DNA of 64,000 nucleotides from JAWPMV01 sp039819665 (GTDB lineage: Bacteria > Bacteroidota > Bacteroidia > J057), in the NCBI GenBank assembly GCA_039819665.1, contig JBCBRM010000002.1, forward strand, positions 267,991 to 331,990, read 5' to 3'. Under the pieces are notes generated by a model, which ran no database searches, was not told the DNA's origin, and was given only the letters and a program-made list of their open reading frames with translations. Position numbers and translations under genes: made by a program. Shown here one piece after another: positions 26,146-34,135 of the stretch. The number at the start of each line of letters is the position of its first letter. Within the stretch, counting starts at the first letter, position 1.

Positions 26146-27684
26146 TTATTTCTCCCCAAAAACCTCCCACTTAAATCGCTCAATTTCCGCAGGTACATGT
26201 TCCTGCTTGAGAATCTGTTCCATTTGGGCAACTACGTCAATGTGCAGATGAGCAACGTCTATTTGTTCCGTGGAATCGGTTTCCATATCGTATAGCTCAA
26301 GCCGCAGATTGCCATCAAACATATTCTTTCGAATACCTTTCCATTTGCCCATAATCAGGGCTTGCTGTCCTTTGTATGCAGGGAATTCCCAATAGAGAAA
26401 TTCGGGTGCAGGCTGTGATTCCCCTTTTAAACTGGTAAGAAAACTTTGTCCATCAATATCCTTGGGAACAGCTGCTCCGGTTATTTCACCTAAAGTTGGC
26501 ATCACATCATAAAAACTGGAGGGATGATTGCTTTGGGTATTGGGGGAAATAACTCCTGGCCAGGAAGCAATCATAGGGACACGTATACCTCCTTCATAGA
26601 CAAAACCTTTGGCTCGACCGTATTCTGTGCTGAAGGGAGCTGCACTTTCAAAGAAAGGCGTATCTGCTCCCCCCACATAAGTAGGGCCGTTATCACTGGA
26701 AAAAATGATGAGGGTATTCTCGTATTTGCCGATCTCTTTCAGTTTGTGGATCAAGGCGCCAACTTGTTCATCCAGATAAGAAATCATAGCGGCATAAGTA
26801 GCTTTTGGATAGCGGCAAGGGAAATAGCCTTTGTCTCCGATATAGGGATCTTCTTCGCCAAATTTTTCCCGGTAATGATCTACCCATTTTCTTGGCGCCT
26901 GCAAAGGAACATGGGGGAGAGGAGAAGCGAAGTAGAGGAAGAAAGGCTCTTCCTTATTTTTCTCCATAAAGCCTAAAGCCCGATCCAGCATAAGTTCCGG
27001 TGCGTATTCATTCAACTCATAATTGGCATAACTGCTGTCCTGCATTGGATCAGCCCCTTCTACCAGTTTCTGTCGGGGGGGAACCAGTTTATTATCCAGC
27101 CATACTTTCTCCTCATTTTCCCATAGATGTTTAGGATAAAGGGTATGTGCCTGACGCTGGCAATTGTAACCAAAGAAGTAGTCAAAGCCTTTTTTCGTAG
27201 GTATTCCTTCTGTTAAAGGTGCGCCTAAGCCCCATTTACCAACAATGGCAGTTTTGTATCCGACCTTCTGAAGCATGCTTCCCACGGTCTCCGTTCCATT
27301 GGGGATAGGCCTTTGTCCTTCGAGATTAGGATCTTCAACCGCCTTGGCAAAATTCCAGACTTCTCCCCGAGAAGCCCATTCATCATTTCCCCGTATATGG
27401 GCATGGCCCGTATGCTTACCTGTCATCAATACACAGCGCGAAGGTGCACAAACCGGTGAGCCAGAATAGTGCCTGCTAAAACGTAGCCCGTTTTTTGCTA
27501 ATTGATCCAGGTTGGGCGTCTCAATGTACTTTTGTCCATAGACTCCCAATTCGTTATAACCCAAATCGTCAGCTAGCACGTATATGATGTTGGGCCGAGA
27601 TCTGTCATAGGTAGGATACTGCTCACAAGCAGAGAAAAGCAGCAGAATAAAGAGGAAAGAAAAGTAGGGTTTTGTAGTAGTCAT
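26146..27684 (-). CDS. Sulfatase, family S1 (arylsulfatase type), lipoprotein
   Basis: 512 residues with a lipobox (LLFSAC, Cys20), so it is envelope-anchored. The formylglycine motif is CAPSR (Cys79 to Arg83), which needs a maturation enzyme not encoded here. The metal-binding start YVLADDLGYNELG and the HAHIRGN segment fit the family. It removes sulfate esters, most likely from marine algal or animal polysaccharides. It faces the GH13 gene, separated only by the inverted repeat. The substrate cannot be stated. Confidence 0.9.
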   Translation of the reverse strand: MTTTKPYFSFLFILLLFSACEQYPTYDRSRPNIIYVLADDLGYNELGVYGQKYIETPNLDQLAKNGLRFSRHYSGSPVCAPSRCVLMTGKHTGHAHIRGNDEWASRGEVWNFAKAVEDPNLEGQRPIPNGTETVGSMLQKVGYKTAIVGKWGLGAPLTEGIPTKKGFDYFFGYNCQRQAHTLYPKHLWENEEKVWLDNKLVPPRQKLVEGADPMQDSSYANYELNEYAPELMLDRALGFMEKNKEEPFFLYFASPLPHVPLQAPRKWVDHYREKFGEEDPYIGDKGYFPCRYPKATYAAMISYLDEQVGALIHKLKEIGKYENTLIIFSSDNGPTYVGGADTPFFESAAPFSTEYGRAKGFVYEGGIRVPMIASWPGVISPNTQSNHPSSFYDVMPTLGEITGAAVPKDIDGQSFLTSLKGESQPAPEFLYWEFPAYKGQQALIMGKWKGIRKNMFDGNLRLELYDMETDSTEQIDVAHLHIDVVAQMEQILKQEHVPAEIERFKWEVFGEK

Positions 27685-28163
27685 CCCTCAAACTAAAAAA
27701 GCCTGAAAGAAAAGGCAAGATCAGATTCAGCCCATCTCGATACAGCTATCCCACCCAAACAGCAGCTAATCAAAAATTCAGCGCTCATTCCAACTCTGTT
27801 AGGGACTTGTCGTCCTTAGGTTGACGGAATAAATATATTCAGAATATCCAAACGAATCCTACTCGAGCAACGCCAGACTTACAAACCTGAATCCATTATT
27901 CATCAGGTAAAAACTCATTCAGCTATCCAAACAAGATAAGCACCCGACGCAGGTACATAGCAGGGAGCTTAGGAAAGACCATTTGCTCAAATTTTGTGGT
28001 CTTCCGGGCAAGCTATGTCCAGGCGCCTAACGATACGATATCCTCTTTTCCTTAGTCGAAATATTTTTTTCGGCTTGCGTGATAGAAAAATGATAGAGAT
28101 CGCGTGTAAAGGGAAAGATTTGGAAGAAATGAGCAATTAACCCCATTAACTCGGACATTGGCT
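27685..28163. other. Divergent intergenic region with a structured element
   Basis: 479 bp between the sulfatase and the sigma factor gene. No gene is visible. A nested stem-loop spans 27955-28018: outer ACATAGC/GCTATGT, inner AAGACCA/TGGTCTT with GGAA/TTCC next to it. It ends about 145 bp before the sigma factor ATG and could be a terminator, a 5' leader element or a small RNA. Confidence 0.5.
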
Positions 28164-28811
28164 ATGCCCCAGCGTATCACAATTTTTGCTCCAGGTAATA
28201 CCGATCTCTGGAACCGATTTTGGAAAGATGGCGATGTCTCTGCTTTGATCAACTTGTTTGAGCAGAATAGTCGAGAGTTTTCAGCCACCTGTTATGGTAT
28301 CCTCAATGAGGACAGAGCTGTTGAGCCAAAAGATCTCATCTCCGAACAAATCTTAAAGTTCATTGAGTACCGGAAACGCGGCAAGGATTATTCGCACCGC
28401 AAAGATCCCAAATCCTTTATCAAGGTTTGTCTTTCTAATGCTTGCAAAAGCCATTTAAGAAAAACCAAAATAAAACGCAGTGATGTGGATATACCAGAAA
28501 GGGACCCGGATCGCGGAGCAGAATTCCGCCAAATAGAATCCCGAGAATTGATGGAATACCTACAAGGGCTTATTCGTAGGATGGAAGACAATGAAACCAA
28601 GCAATGCAGGGTATTTGTCCTCTACCTCATGGATGTTCCGGTGCGCGAGATTGCTGAGCGTGTAAAGGTCGAAGAGGCCTACGTTCACAACTCCATCTCA
28701 AAGATTAGAAAAAAGACCTTCTTCCAACTGATGACAGACCTGAGAGGAAGAGAATTGATAGATACTTATCCCGTATTCTTTCAAAAATATTTCAAAAATG
28801 AATACAGATAA
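28164..28811 (+). CDS. Divergent ECF-like RNA polymerase sigma factor
   Basis: 215 residues. A region-2-like helical segment is present (ISEQILKFIEYRKRGKDY, then PKSFIKVCLSNACKSHLRK). A region-4 helix-turn-helix near the C-terminus reads VPVREIAERVKVEEAYVHNS, followed by a basic ISKIRKKTF. Between them is an acidic linker. This is the layout of sigma-70 family ECF factors, but the match is weak. A TTG at 28158 opens the frame; ATG 28164 is preferred. Its last 14 bp overlap the next gene, whose N-terminus resembles an anti-sigma domain, so the pair is probably a sigma/anti-sigma couple controlling the operon. Confidence 0.7.
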   Translation: MPQRITIFAPGNTDLWNRFWKDGDVSALINLFEQNSREFSATCYGILNEDRAVEPKDLISEQILKFIEYRKRGKDYSHRKDPKSFIKVCLSNACKSHLRKTKIKRSDVDIPERDPDRGAEFRQIESRELMEYLQGLIRRMEDNETKQCRVFVLYLMDVPVREIAERVKVEEAYVHNSISKIRKKTFFQLMTDLRGRELIDTYPVFFQKYFKNEYR

Positions 28812-30558
28812 ACATCCGAATATCAGCTACGAGCGGCTTCTGGCCTATGTGCAGGGAGAGCTTCCGGATGATCTGAGTCTGGAAATTGAAATGCACCTGA
28901 TGACTCATCCTGAGGACAGAGCGGTAGTTGATGGTATTATTGCCATGAGAAAACGCTTTGCCAATAATGAGGCGCAAATGGAGGCCTTTATGGACGAGCA
29001 ACAGGAAGCTGTACGCGAACTGATCCCACAAAGTAAAGAGGAGCCAGCACGTCTATATGCAATGGCTGGAGCTCCCGAATCAAGCATTGAAAAGAAAGAA
29101 CTTCCACGAAGAGAGAGGAACCATACGGACTTGATCCTTCCCGTACCTCCGAAAAGAGAACCGATTATTACGCAGAGCATTAGTCCCAACAGGTATGAAG
29201 CAAAAAGGCTGGAGAAGGAATTGACAAGTCGGCAAGCTTCTTACCTGAACTATTCAGAATTCAATACCATGAGCGAATCATCTATACCTCCAATTCCTCA
29301 AGAAGAAGAAAGCAAAACGATCTCCATTCCCGAGACCAGTTTAGGTATGCTTTCTCCGCTGGATGAGAATGAATTTTTGCACCAGGTACTATCCCGTAGA
29401 AAAGCAGCAAGTCGTATCCAAAAAGGAGAAAATGACTTTGAGCAGGACCTGGGCGTCAGAACCAATCTATCATTTGAAAGCTTTCCGATAGTCCGTCATA
29501 CCCTTGAGCGTATTGAATGGTTAAAGGAGCGTATAGGCGAAAGGAATGAGCATATCAACAACGGCATCGTGCGCGATACCCTGGATAAATCTCTGAATGG
29601 AGATGGGTGGCTCGAAAAGCTGGGAACTGACTCTGACAATGAAGAAATTAATAAAAACTTTGATAGTGCAGAAAAGTACCATAGCTGGAAGCGGGAAGTA
29701 TTAACCAAATATGTAGGAGAGCAGAAAGAACAATGGGCCAAATTCTTCGCCAATGATTATTCGCTGCAAGATGAATTGAAGGACCAGGCCATGTACAAGG
29801 AGAATAGCGGAAAATTCTTCTGGAACTCTTTGGGACTGGGATTGAGCTACGTCTTCTGTTCGGTTTATCTCTGGTCCATGATTTCAGCCTTCAGTTTTAC
29901 GCATTTTTTGCTGGCATTAGGATATGTCTTCATTCTTGTGATCTTCCCGGATCGTTGGATGCAGCAGTTATTTGGCAAAGGACAGGCTCCCATCAGCAAT
30001 TCGAACGGGGATATCATGGACGAAACGCCTCCTTCGAAGTCCCTTTTTTGGGTACGATTATTACTTACCTTTTTCCTGAGTTTATCCCTGGTCTATGTAA
30101 GTGAAGGTTTGCCGGTTTGGACAGAATATTTTACCTATTTCGCTGAATATAGCCCCTACTGGCTGATGATCTGGGCCATGAGCTTTGCCCTGCTTCATTT
30201 CCTGCCCGCCTACAGAAGAAAGACAACCCTGTTCTATAAGAATACCATAACACCCTATCGTCGCTTTAAAGCCAATGAACGAAGCCTACAACAGCAAAGA
30301 CTCATGCAACTACTAGAGCAGGGTGATAAATGGAGCAAAGAAATGCTAAACGAAAAAGAGAGACTCCGAAATGAGCGCAATGAAGCCCTCTTCAACGGAG
30401 AACTGGTTCGGCGCAAGCGCATCTACGAAACTCAACTGGAACGACTCGGATACCTTTACGACCTGGGCATGGGAGGAGAAGAAAGCAGCCTGAATGCTTC
30501 TTTCCGCAAACCTCGTAGAAGAGCCTATAGTCCGGAAGATTCTTTAAGAAGCGAATAG
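28798..30558 (+). CDS. Four-helix membrane protein with anti-sigma-like N-terminus
   Basis: 586 residues of no recognised family. Residues 1-60 (YERLLAYVQGELPDDLSLEIEMHLMTHPEDR) have the helix pattern of anti-sigma zinc-finger-like domains, though no Cys or His zinc ligands are seen. A disordered, Pro/Ser/Glu-rich linker follows (about 70-200), then a helical region (210-335), four membrane helices (about 339-358, 362-384, 414-434, 452-471) and a basic coiled-coil tail (485-560). It overlaps the sigma gene by 14 bp. Inference: it holds the sigma factor at the membrane and links it to the envelope proteins encoded downstream. Confidence 0.6.
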   Translation: MNTDKHPNISYERLLAYVQGELPDDLSLEIEMHLMTHPEDRAVVDGIIAMRKRFANNEAQMEAFMDEQQEAVRELIPQSKEEPARLYAMAGAPESSIEKKELPRRERNHTDLILPVPPKREPIITQSISPNRYEAKRLEKELTSRQASYLNYSEFNTMSESSIPPIPQEEESKTISIPETSLGMLSPLDENEFLHQVLSRRKAASRIQKGENDFEQDLGVRTNLSFESFPIVRHTLERIEWLKERIGERNEHINNGIVRDTLDKSLNGDGWLEKLGTDSDNEEINKNFDSAEKYHSWKREVLTKYVGEQKEQWAKFFANDYSLQDELKDQAMYKENSGKFFWNSLGLGLSYVFCSVYLWSMISAFSFTHFLLALGYVFILVIFPDRWMQQLFGKGQAPISNSNGDIMDETPPSKSLFWVRLLLTFFLSLSLVYVSEGLPVWTEYFTYFAEYSPYWLMIWAMSFALLHFLPAYRRKTTLFYKNTITPYRRFKANERSLQQQRLMQLLEQGDKWSKEMLNEKERLRNERNEALFNGELVRRKRIYETQLERLGYLYDLGMGGEESSLNASFRKPRRRAYSPEDSLRSE

Positions 30559-30580
30559 ACAAACAACGCAGATTTTAATC

Positions 30581-32365
30581 ATGGATAAAATATATCAAAT
30601 CACCCAACAAGCGGATAAGGAAACCCGAGAAGAGGTTCGCCGTGAAGGGAGTGCACAAGCTGAGCTTTATTATGAATTGGCAGATCGTAGCCGACCTAGT
30701 TTTGAAGCGGTTCAGGAGCTTTATTACCTGCTCTCAAAATCAGATTCAGGTGCTGAACTTGAAGAGATGGGGATTGCTTTACCGCCGGACTATTTCCAAA
30801 AGCATAAGCAGAAATACCTCCATAAATTTTATGAGAGTATCCGGATGTCCAAGGATGAAGCCGTGCGCAATGGCGTAAATCCAGACATCGCCAATCTCGA
30901 GCATTTCATCAATGGCAAAGAAAACGAATTGCAGTTCCGCAAGAATTACAATAATGACATCGAGGAAGAGAAAAAGAAGCTGGAAGAAGATGAATTCTCT
31001 GCGAAAAACCTCTGGCTGTACATAGTTTTTGGAATCCTGCTTTGTTCGGGAGATCTCCTGATGGGAGAGTTTCTGGCAAATCAGGTATTGGGACTTGGTG
31101 CTACCTGGTGGGGAGGAATAACCTTGGGTATTTTTGGAATCGCACTTGGAGTGGTCATGGAGATTGTGCTGAGCATGTTGTACAAGAGCTATAAATGGTT
31201 GGCCCGAATCATTATGAGTAGCAGTTTGGTCTTTACCATCATCATGTTTGTAGCCATGGGAGTGCTTCGTTCCAGTCAATTTGATATGGCTATTAGTGGG
31301 ACAGCCTCATTCGATAAAATGTCTCTGATGTTGTTTTTCGTAGGAATGTCGCTGGCAGCTCCAACAGCTTTAGGTTCTGTACTCTTCATCGTCCAGAAAA
31401 AGTGGGACTGGATGAGACGGAAAAAAGAACTCAACCTCAAGCAACAGCACCTCGGTTGGTTAATGAATCTTGTGGTGCAGTTCAGAGAACAGTGGAACGA
31501 ATATGAGCAAATTCTGGTTTCCGAATTTATCAATGGATATGTATCGCGACTCAGTAGCATCATTAACCCACCCGCTCCCGAACCTCAGCTGCAACAAGTA
31601 AGTGGAGGTGGACAACAAGTCGTGGAAAGTGGAGGCGATTTAGTAGCTAGAATGAAAAAGAACGTTCGCCAACATTATAAGTTCTCTATGATCTCTCTTT
31701 TGCTATGTGTGAGTCTTGCTTCTTGTGGGAATTATGTGAAGGGGGAAAGACAGGAGAAAGGCATTGATATTTCCTATATCCTGTTGCCGGATGAAAATAC
31801 TGATCAAACGGCTTTGATTAAAAGTCAATTACCTAAAGAAAAAGTGGAGGCTATATCTATTCATCTTCCCTCCGGCAGTGTGGCCAGTTCTTTTGGGGGC
31901 GATAAGGAAGTTTCTTTAGTGGCCAGTCATTATGACGAGAGAAAGACCAGTAAGGACTTGAATGCCTTTATCAGAGAAGTACAGAATATTAGGGAGAATG
32001 GTAGCGAAGAATATGACTTGCAGCTATTAGGCACCCTTCTGCACAACGCTTCCGAACAAAGCAATCGGGAAGCTGATCAGCGTAAAATTGTGATCTACCT
32101 GAATGAAGGCCCCAAAGAAATCCTCAGCCTGACAGATAAGCAAATTCAGGAACAGGCAAAGAAAGATGCATCCATGCTGAAGGAAAGTCGTTCGCTTCAG
32201 CTGCACAATCTGATTGGTGCAAAAGCAAACTTGCTACTCGAGATTGAAGACATGCAGGAAAGCTATAGTGTAGCAGAAGTTTTGAGGAAGAACAGACTTT
32301 ATTTCAGAAGGCTATTGAGTAGTTATCAGGTCTTTTTGGATCAGGTTTCAGAATACAAAAGTTAG
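30581..32365 (+). CDS. Four-helix membrane protein fused to a lipoprotein-like VWA-type domain
   Basis: 594 residues, unknown family. A helical cytoplasmic part (1-140) precedes four membrane helices (about 143-165, 173-198, 206-230, 246-272) and a helical stretch to about 330. At residue 358 (ATG at 31652) a second start-like Met opens KKNVRQHYK, followed by a hydrophobic run and a perfect lipobox (LLCVSLASC, Cys382). The rest (390-594) has VWA-like strands (GIDISYILL, RKIVIYLNEG). The protein thus looks like a membrane protein joined to a complete lipoprotein. Either the two are fused or the second is also translated from the internal ATG. Confidence 0.6.
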   Translation: MDKIYQITQQADKETREEVRREGSAQAELYYELADRSRPSFEAVQELYYLLSKSDSGAELEEMGIALPPDYFQKHKQKYLHKFYESIRMSKDEAVRNGVNPDIANLEHFINGKENELQFRKNYNNDIEEEKKKLEEDEFSAKNLWLYIVFGILLCSGDLLMGEFLANQVLGLGATWWGGITLGIFGIALGVVMEIVLSMLYKSYKWLARIIMSSSLVFTIIMFVAMGVLRSSQFDMAISGTASFDKMSLMLFFVGMSLAAPTALGSVLFIVQKKWDWMRRKKELNLKQQHLGWLMNLVVQFREQWNEYEQILVSEFINGYVSRLSSIINPPAPEPQLQQVSGGGQQVVESGGDLVARMKKNVRQHYKFSMISLLLCVSLASCGNYVKGERQEKGIDISYILLPDENTDQTALIKSQLPKEKVEAISIHLPSGSVASSFGGDKEVSLVASHYDERKTSKDLNAFIREVQNIRENGSEEYDLQLLGTLLHNASEQSNREADQRKIVIYLNEGPKEILSLTDKQIQEQAKKDASMLKESRSLQLHNLIGAKANLLLEIEDMQESYSVAEVLRKNRLYFRRLLSSYQVFLDQVSEYKS

Positions 32366-32368
32366 CAC

Positions 32369-33220
32369 ATGCTCGACCATCAAAAATATTATCTCATATT
32401 GCTTGGGGCCCTGGCCCTAATCGGTGGCACGATTTATCTCGCTTTACCTCAACTTAGCTATGCAAGTGGAAAGTTTGTAGAGTCTGAATTGAGTCGCTGG
32501 GAACGCCATGAACTGGGACCTCGCAATGTCTCTGTACTTCATGTAGACTTTACCCAGAGCGATACCACCATTTCCTTGAAAAATGGCCCTTATCGAAAAC
32601 TACTAACCCAGGTGCTCAAAAAGGATCTGCAAAGTGAAAGAGATGTCATCGCAGCCTATCTGGTACACAATGAAACTCACAACAATCAACCTTTTTATGC
32701 AAGTCATTCAGTTTTGATGGATGAAGAATTGCTAAATGAAAGTGCAGGTTCTGTTGTGGCACAAATTAATCAGGATATGTGCCTTGAACGCTTTGACTCT
32801 CTTTCAAATCTCTATGCAAATCAGAAACCTTTGGTGATCGAAGATTCCAGTCTGATGCGCTATACTAATGTGATTGGTGCTTTGCAAAATGCGGCTAATT
32901 ATTTTCGGAGATATGCCATAGACAAGGATGAAAAGAAAGTATATTTCCTCTCAGACATGCGGGAGAACTCAGTATTCTTGACTCCAGTCGCAAGGGTAGA
33001 TAATCTAACGGCCAAAGACCAAATTGATAGCCTGGTTCAGGTTTCTCTAAATAGACTTCAAAACTTGACCGACGTAGAAAATGAACTCAAAGGAGCTGAA
33101 GTCTATATCCTAACGCCCAATGAGCACCTCTACAGTTCTAAAGGGAGAAACTTTACCCGTATGTTTTGGGAGAAATTTTTCCTCGAAGAACTTCAATGTA
33201 AAAGCGTCTTTTTCCAATAA
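32369..33220 (+). CDS. Membrane-anchored VWA-like protein
   Basis: 283 residues. One N-terminal helix (about 7-27) anchors a periplasmic domain. The domain shows a Rossmann/VWA pattern: strand VSVLHVDFTQSDT (D60-x-T62-x-S64, a MIDAS-like D-x-T-x-S), a later YTNVIGALQNAANYF helix with Thr166, and strand KKVYFLSDMREN ending in Asp. This is the strand-Asp order of von Willebrand A domains, which bind protein partners through a metal ion. It starts 3 bp after the previous stop. I do not recognise a named family; the VWA assignment is by motif reading. Confidence 0.6.
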   Translation: MLDHQKYYLILLGALALIGGTIYLALPQLSYASGKFVESELSRWERHELGPRNVSVLHVDFTQSDTTISLKNGPYRKLLTQVLKKDLQSERDVIAAYLVHNETHNNQPFYASHSVLMDEELLNESAGSVVAQINQDMCLERFDSLSNLYANQKPLVIEDSSLMRYTNVIGALQNAANYFRRYAIDKDEKKVYFLSDMRENSVFLTPVARVDNLTAKDQIDSLVQVSLNRLQNLTDVENELKGAEVYILTPNEHLYSSKGRNFTRMFWEKFFLEELQCKSVFFQ

Positions 33221-33244
33221 ACCAGAATAGCATTCAAAACTTAT

Positions 33245-34132
33245 ATGAAAACCCATAGTCTTCTCATCATTATCCTAAGTATCCTCTGTTTACCTCTATT
33301 TCAGTCTTGCGAATCTCAGGGCGCTAGTGAATCAACAGAGATTGTATGTAATCCTCAGATGGTTTTTCCCGAGGATCATGGGCAAGCACAAAAGCACAGC
33401 CTCGTCTTTATCGATTTGACCGATCCCAGCATTTATGGACAACAGGCCAAGTCTTATTTGAAAAAAGTAATGGAGCAAAGGCTTTCCACTTCAGAGGATC
33501 GTCGCGCAAATACAAAACAGGAAGCTGATAAGCTTCAGATATTCTTTATCACGGCCAATACTGCCACAACCCAAACTATGTCAGCCGCCAATCTGGATTT
33601 GCGGACCATGCCTTTGGGAGAATTGGTAGAAGGGCAAACCATCATCAATTCCAGTAAGAAACGACGATATACCTGTGAATTGCAGGATTTTATTGCGGGA
33701 AATATGGGTGTGGTGGACCAGAAAGTAAAAGCTGCTCAGCAGCAAAATGAAGATGTAAACAGTGATGTGCTAGGCATGTTTTACCTCGCAGATCGAGAAT
33801 TCAAACGATCCACTGCTGAAGATAAAGCCATCTTTGTGATCTCGGATATGGAACAGTTTTGCCAGAACGGTGGCTATTTTCAATGCGCAAATACCCGTAT
33901 TTGTTCTTCAGGTTGTAGAGAAGTTCATGCGCAAGGGGATGCTAAATCAGACGCAAGTACCATCAAAGATAAACTGGGTGGAAAGCTGGCTCTGAATGGC
34001 GTAGGTTTCCATTACATGCGCGGTGATCGCGCCATAGGAAATACCAACCAGGGGGTTCTGAATTTTATTCAGGATTACTGGGCAGGACTCTCTGGAGAAT
34101 TAGGACTTAAGCGCTATGATAAAATTCATTAG
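33245..34132 (+). CDS. Lipoprotein with VWA-like fold
   Basis: 295 residues with a lipobox (LPLFQSC, Cys22). Strand HSLVFIDLTDPS carries a D-x-T-x-x-S variant of the MIDAS loop. Strand KAIFVISDMEQF matches the equivalent strand of the preceding protein (YFLSDMREN), so the two are probably distant paralogues. A Cys-rich loop (FCQNGGYFQCANTRICSSGC) follows and may form disulfides in the periplasm. It is part of the same operon, 24 bp after the previous gene. No function is known. Confidence 0.6.
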   Translation: MKTHSLLIIILSILCLPLFQSCESQGASESTEIVCNPQMVFPEDHGQAQKHSLVFIDLTDPSIYGQQAKSYLKKVMEQRLSTSEDRRANTKQEADKLQIFFITANTATTQTMSAANLDLRTMPLGELVEGQTIINSSKKRRYTCELQDFIAGNMGVVDQKVKAAQQQNEDVNSDVLGMFYLADREFKRSTAEDKAIFVISDMEQFCQNGGYFQCANTRICSSGCREVHAQGDAKSDASTIKDKLGGKLALNGVGFHYMRGDRAIGNTNQGVLNFIQDYWAGLSGELGLKRYDKIH

Positions 34133-34135
34133 CCG

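Noticed and set aside
26068..26150. CRISPR-like repeats
   Set aside because: The words are arranged as two opposed arms, not as direct repeats with regular spacers, and no cas genes are present.
30779..31279. 166-codon minus-strand frame inside the 594-aa gene
   Set aside because: It is antisense to the membrane segment of the plus-strand protein, has no start context and reads like reversed hydrophobic codons.
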